Assembly (NCBI GenBank): GCA_016213645.1
Contig: JACQZY010000013.1
Coordinates: forward strand, 354,682-418,681
Source: Actinomycetota bacterium
GTDB taxonomy: Bacteria > Actinomycetota > Thermoleophilia > Solirubrobacterales > JACPNS01
DNA: 64,000 bases
Reading direction: 5' to 3'
Shown here: piece by piece, positions 61,916 to 64,000 of the stretch
How the letters are laid out: each line of letters starts with the position of its first letter
Position numbering within the stretch: the stretch's first letter is position 1
Notes under the pieces: generated by a model
What the model saw: the letters and a program-made list of their open reading frames with translations, nothing else
Told to the model about the DNA's origin: nothing
The model's database searches: none
Position numbers and translations under genes: made by a program

Positions 61916-62617
61916 TCAGTCTTCGATCACGTACTCGAAAACCGCAAAGGCGAGCAGCGCGAAAACACTATCGTAGAGCGCCATCAGCCCCAGCCAGCGG
62001 TCCAGGTGCTCAGTGTGCGGGACCAGCGACATCAGCGGCGTGCTGGCGCGCGCGGCGCCGATCAGCAGCGGCGTGAGCAACGGCAGGCTCATCAGCGGAA
62101 CAAGCAGTTCGCGGGCGTTGGTGTCGGTCGCGAGCGCACTGATCAACGTGCCGATCGCGGCGATCCCGATGTTGGCCAGCAGAAGCACCGGAGCCAGCGG
62201 CAGCATCTCGGTGCTTAAGGCGGGACCAAGCAGCAGCAGCGCAAAGGCGAGCAGCGCGAAGATCTCCAGCAGCGTCAGCGTCACAAACAGAAACGCGAAC
62301 TTCGCGAAGAGAATTGCGTTGCGGTCGATCGGCGCCAGCAAAAGTGCCTCGTAGCCGCCCTGGGCGCGCTCGTTGGAGAGCAGGCGGTTGATCGCCAGCA
62401 CCGCGGCAAACAGCACCGTCACCCAAAACACCCCGGCCGCGATGTCGCCGCTCATCTCGTAACGGTCGAAGGCGAAGTGGAAGACCACAAACGTGGCGAC
62501 GGTGAATATCGCCGCCGTGGTGAGCGTCTCCATCGTGCGCAGTTCCAGCCGCAGATCCTTGCGCAGAATCGCGCCTGCGGCGGCGAACAGGCCCGGAGTC
62601 TCCTTCGACTCGTTCAT
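61916..62617 (-). CDS. ccmB: haem exporter permease CcmB
   Basis: 233 residues, six membrane helices; conserved start RKDLRLELRTMETL and NERAQGGYEALLLAPIDR (a signature stretch of CcmB). ATG 62617 overlaps the ccmA stop and has GGAG 8 nt before it; an in-frame GTG/ATG further upstream would run into ccmA. Forms the ABC complex with CcmA. Confidence 0.93.
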   Translation of the reverse strand: MNESKETPGLFAAAGAILRKDLRLELRTMETLTTAAIFTVATFVVFHFAFDRYEMSGDIAAGVFWVTVLFAAVLAINRLLSNERAQGGYEALLLAPIDRNAILFAKFAFLFVTLTLLEIFALLAFALLLLGPALSTEMLPLAPVLLLANIGIAAIGTLISALATDTNARELLVPLMSLPLLTPLLIGAARASTPLMSLVPHTEHLDRWLGLMALYDSVFALLAFAVFEYVIED

Positions 62618-63354
62618 CTGTAGAGCTCCCGAGCCTCGTCGGCGCCCACCTGAGCGGCCGGTCTGCACCATTCCACACGGCCCAGCCGCAGACCCAGCGC
62701 GACGTCCGCCTGTTCCAGGCCGTAGTCGATGTCGTGGGTGACGATCACGCGGGTGCGCCCGGCGGCCGGGCCGATGAACGGGTCGAGCAACTGCGCGGCG
62801 CCGGGGTCGAGGTTTGCGCGTGGCTCGTCCAGCAGCAGCAGTTGCGGCCGCGGAATCAGCGCGCGCGCGGCAGAGAGCCGCTGCATCATGCCCTTGCTGA
62901 AGTTGCGCACCGGCTCGTCGGCACGGCCTTCCAGATGGACGCGTTCGAGCATCTCGTTCACGACCGTGGCGACCCGGTTCTTTGGCTCGCCGTAAAGCCG
63001 CGCGGTGAAGGCGAGATTCTCGCGCGCGGTGAGGTCGCGGTACACAAGCGCCTCGTGCCCGATCAAGCCGATCTGGCCACGCACCGCGTAGGCGTCGTCG
63101 GGCAGGGCCTGCCCGAGCACATGGACATCCCCCTCGTGCGGGCGCAACAGCGTGGCGAGAACTCTCAGCAGCGTGGTCTTGCCCGCGCCGTTGGCGCCGA
63201 AGACCGCCAGCGTCTGCCCGGCAGGCAGCTCAAAGCCGACATTTTGCAGGGCGGCGCGCTCGCCGTAGTGGCGCGTCAGGCCTGAGACGCAGATTGCGAG
63301 ATCGCCACCGGAACGGCGAAGATGTCCTGCGGTCGAGTCGGCAGCCTGTGGCAT
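62614..63354 (-). CDS. ccmA: haem exporter ATP-binding protein CcmA
   Basis: 246 residues. Walker A GANGAGKTT (53-61), Walker B LLLLDEP, D-loop RANLDP. The signature motif reads FSKGMMQRL in place of LSGGQ, as usual for CcmA. First gene of ccmABCD followed by hemA-hemC-cobA/hemD. No TANNNT box at start distance. Confidence 0.93.
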   Translation of the reverse strand: MPQAADSTAGHLRRSGGDLAICVSGLTRHYGERAALQNVGFELPAGQTLAVFGANGAGKTTLLRVLATLLRPHEGDVHVLGQALPDDAYAVRGQIGLIGHEALVYRDLTARENLAFTARLYGEPKNRVATVVNEMLERVHLEGRADEPVRNFSKGMMQRLSAARALIPRPQLLLLDEPRANLDPGAAQLLDPFIGPAAGRTRVIVTHDIDYGLEQADVALGLRLGRVEWCRPAAQVGADEARELYR

Positions 63355-63583
63355 GTGCGTATCTTGGCGGATCGGCCGGGTCGTTTAGATGTCAGCGGCG
63401 TGTTCAAGCTTGCCGTGCAGCCCTCGGCCACGTGTGGCCGGTGGCTAGAGTCTCCGCACACGACGTTCGCAACCATGCGTCTGGCACGAACCGAGCGTAA
63501 TTAGCCAAATGCAAAGGCACGTGCAAGTTGTTCGTGTCCAGCGATGTGAACTTCTTTGATCGCTGGCTTTCCGGCAAACATTG
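63355..63583. other. region upstream of ccmA
   Basis: 229 nt with no supported gene. It should hold the ccm promoter on the - strand, but no convincing -35/-10 pair is visible. Confidence 0.4.
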
Positions 63584-63620
63584 AAAAAGGCCCCCCAGGA
63601 TTTCCTGGAGGGCCTTTTTT
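63584..63620. terminator. bidirectional terminator
   Basis: Hairpin with A-run and T-run on both sides: AAAAAGGCC (63584-63592) pairs with GGCCTTTTT (63611-63619), with an inner CCAGGA/TCCTGG. On the - strand it ends the surface protein gene and shields the ccm operon. Confidence 0.85.
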
Positions 63621-63645
63621 CATCTTGGATTCGTCGAATTATTTG

Positions 63646-64000
63646 CTACGGCTTGTTAACAGTCACCGTCTGCGATGTGCCTGAGCCAAACGAGTTGGTG
63701 CATATGACCGAGATCGGGTTTGCACCGATCACGATTGCCATCGAGTTCGTCGAAAGCGACGTACTGGTGTTCGTGACGCTATTCAGCGTGTTGGTGAAGG
63801 TGCAACCCGTCAGTGTCGTGGTTGTCGGCAACGTCGGCGATGTGGCGACGACGCCGTTTGCGTGGACGCCGTATACGACGTTCTGAGTAGCACCGGCGTT
63901 TGTCGAAGTCGCTCCCGGAGTCGTGATGAACACGGTCGGGATACCCCTGTCGACGTTACGTGAGGCCGTTCCCGATCCGAGCGAGTTGGTGCATGTGATC
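63646..64000 (-). CDS. C-terminal part of a secreted repeat protein (5' end outside window)
   Basis: 118 visible residues open to the window edge, ending at TAA 63646. Thr/Asn/Ser/Gly-rich, with two copies of a CTNS(L/F)GSGT motif about 90 residues apart and a further Cys (TGCTF). This is the pattern of an Ig-like or beta-solenoid cell-surface repeat with one disulfide per repeat. Function unknown. GC content is lower than in the neighbours. Followed by a strong terminator. Confidence 0.8.
   Translation of the reverse strand, partial: ITCTNSLGSGTASRNVDRGIPTVFITTPGATSTNAGATQNVVYGVHANGVVATSPTLPTTTTLTGCTFTNTLNSVTNTSTSLSTNSMAIVIGANPISVICTNSFGSGTSQTVTVNKP

Overview
This 64 kb window is high-GC bacterial chromosome, packed with genes on both strands. 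It is most consistent with an actinobacterium, probably of the class Thermoleophilia (Solirubrobacterales-like). That placement is an inference from gene content and GC, not a measured phylogeny. The support is a menaquinone-type respiratory chain with a split cytochrome b and a cytochrome c domain fused to subunit IV, a dCTP deaminase resembling the bifunctional mycobacterial enzyme, many genes that look leaderless with a TANNNT box 6-8 nt before the start codon, and two trehalose-type glycosyltransferases side by side. There is no prophage and no CRISPR array. The clearest mobile DNA is the intein in DnaB.

Left part (1-16.5 kb, mostly + strand): a 5'-truncated hemL, a small unknown gene, the Rieske/cytochrome b/subunit IV-cytochrome c complex, menG and a polyprenyl diphosphate synthase (menaquinone), and an MFS transporter. 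Two - strand genes follow, a secreted subtilisin and a Cys-rich small protein. Next come dcd, tatA, tatC and a membrane-anchored protein, then tRNA-Lys(CTT) followed by an unusual inverted and direct repeat block, a class IV aminotransferase, and four overlapping genes (WbpI-, WbpA-, WbpB- and WbpD-like) for a diacetamido uronic acid sugar nucleotide. The matching aminotransferase (WbpE) is absent.

Middle (16.5-43 kb): two RDD-domain membrane proteins with very long low-complexity regions. On the - strand is a replication/translation block rpsF-ssb-rpsR-rplI-dnaB(intein)-helicase loader-purA, with an unusual acidic extension on S6. Then come otsA-like and treT-like trehalose genes, and a response regulator-histidine kinase-HtrA operon resembling the mycobacterial MprAB-PepD arrangement. 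A degenerate M28-like membrane protein, a small ORF, thiL, an MptB-like mannosyltransferase, a class A penicillin-binding protein and an MscS channel follow.

Right part (43-64 kb): a proline-rich CPBP membrane protease, an L,D-transpeptidase, a two-helix membrane protein, pyrE, and tRNA-Arg(CCT), again followed by an inverted repeat of its own 3' end and by 77-bp tandem repeats. Then an AEC transporter, a galT-like gene with citrate synthase, a TlpA-like lipoprotein, a large SF2 helicase with an acidic insert, and birA with a DUF62 SAM-hydroxide adenosyltransferase. A ccmABCD-hemA-hemC-cobA/hemD run couples haem synthesis to cytochrome c maturation, which fits the c-type cytochrome at the left end. 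The window ends inside a secreted repeat protein.

The strongest candidate for something undescribed is the pair of tRNA-tail inverted-repeat elements at 11.25-11.5 kb and 47.94-48.2 kb. In both, the 3' end of a tRNA gene plus trailer is copied downstream in inverted orientation around a similar core.
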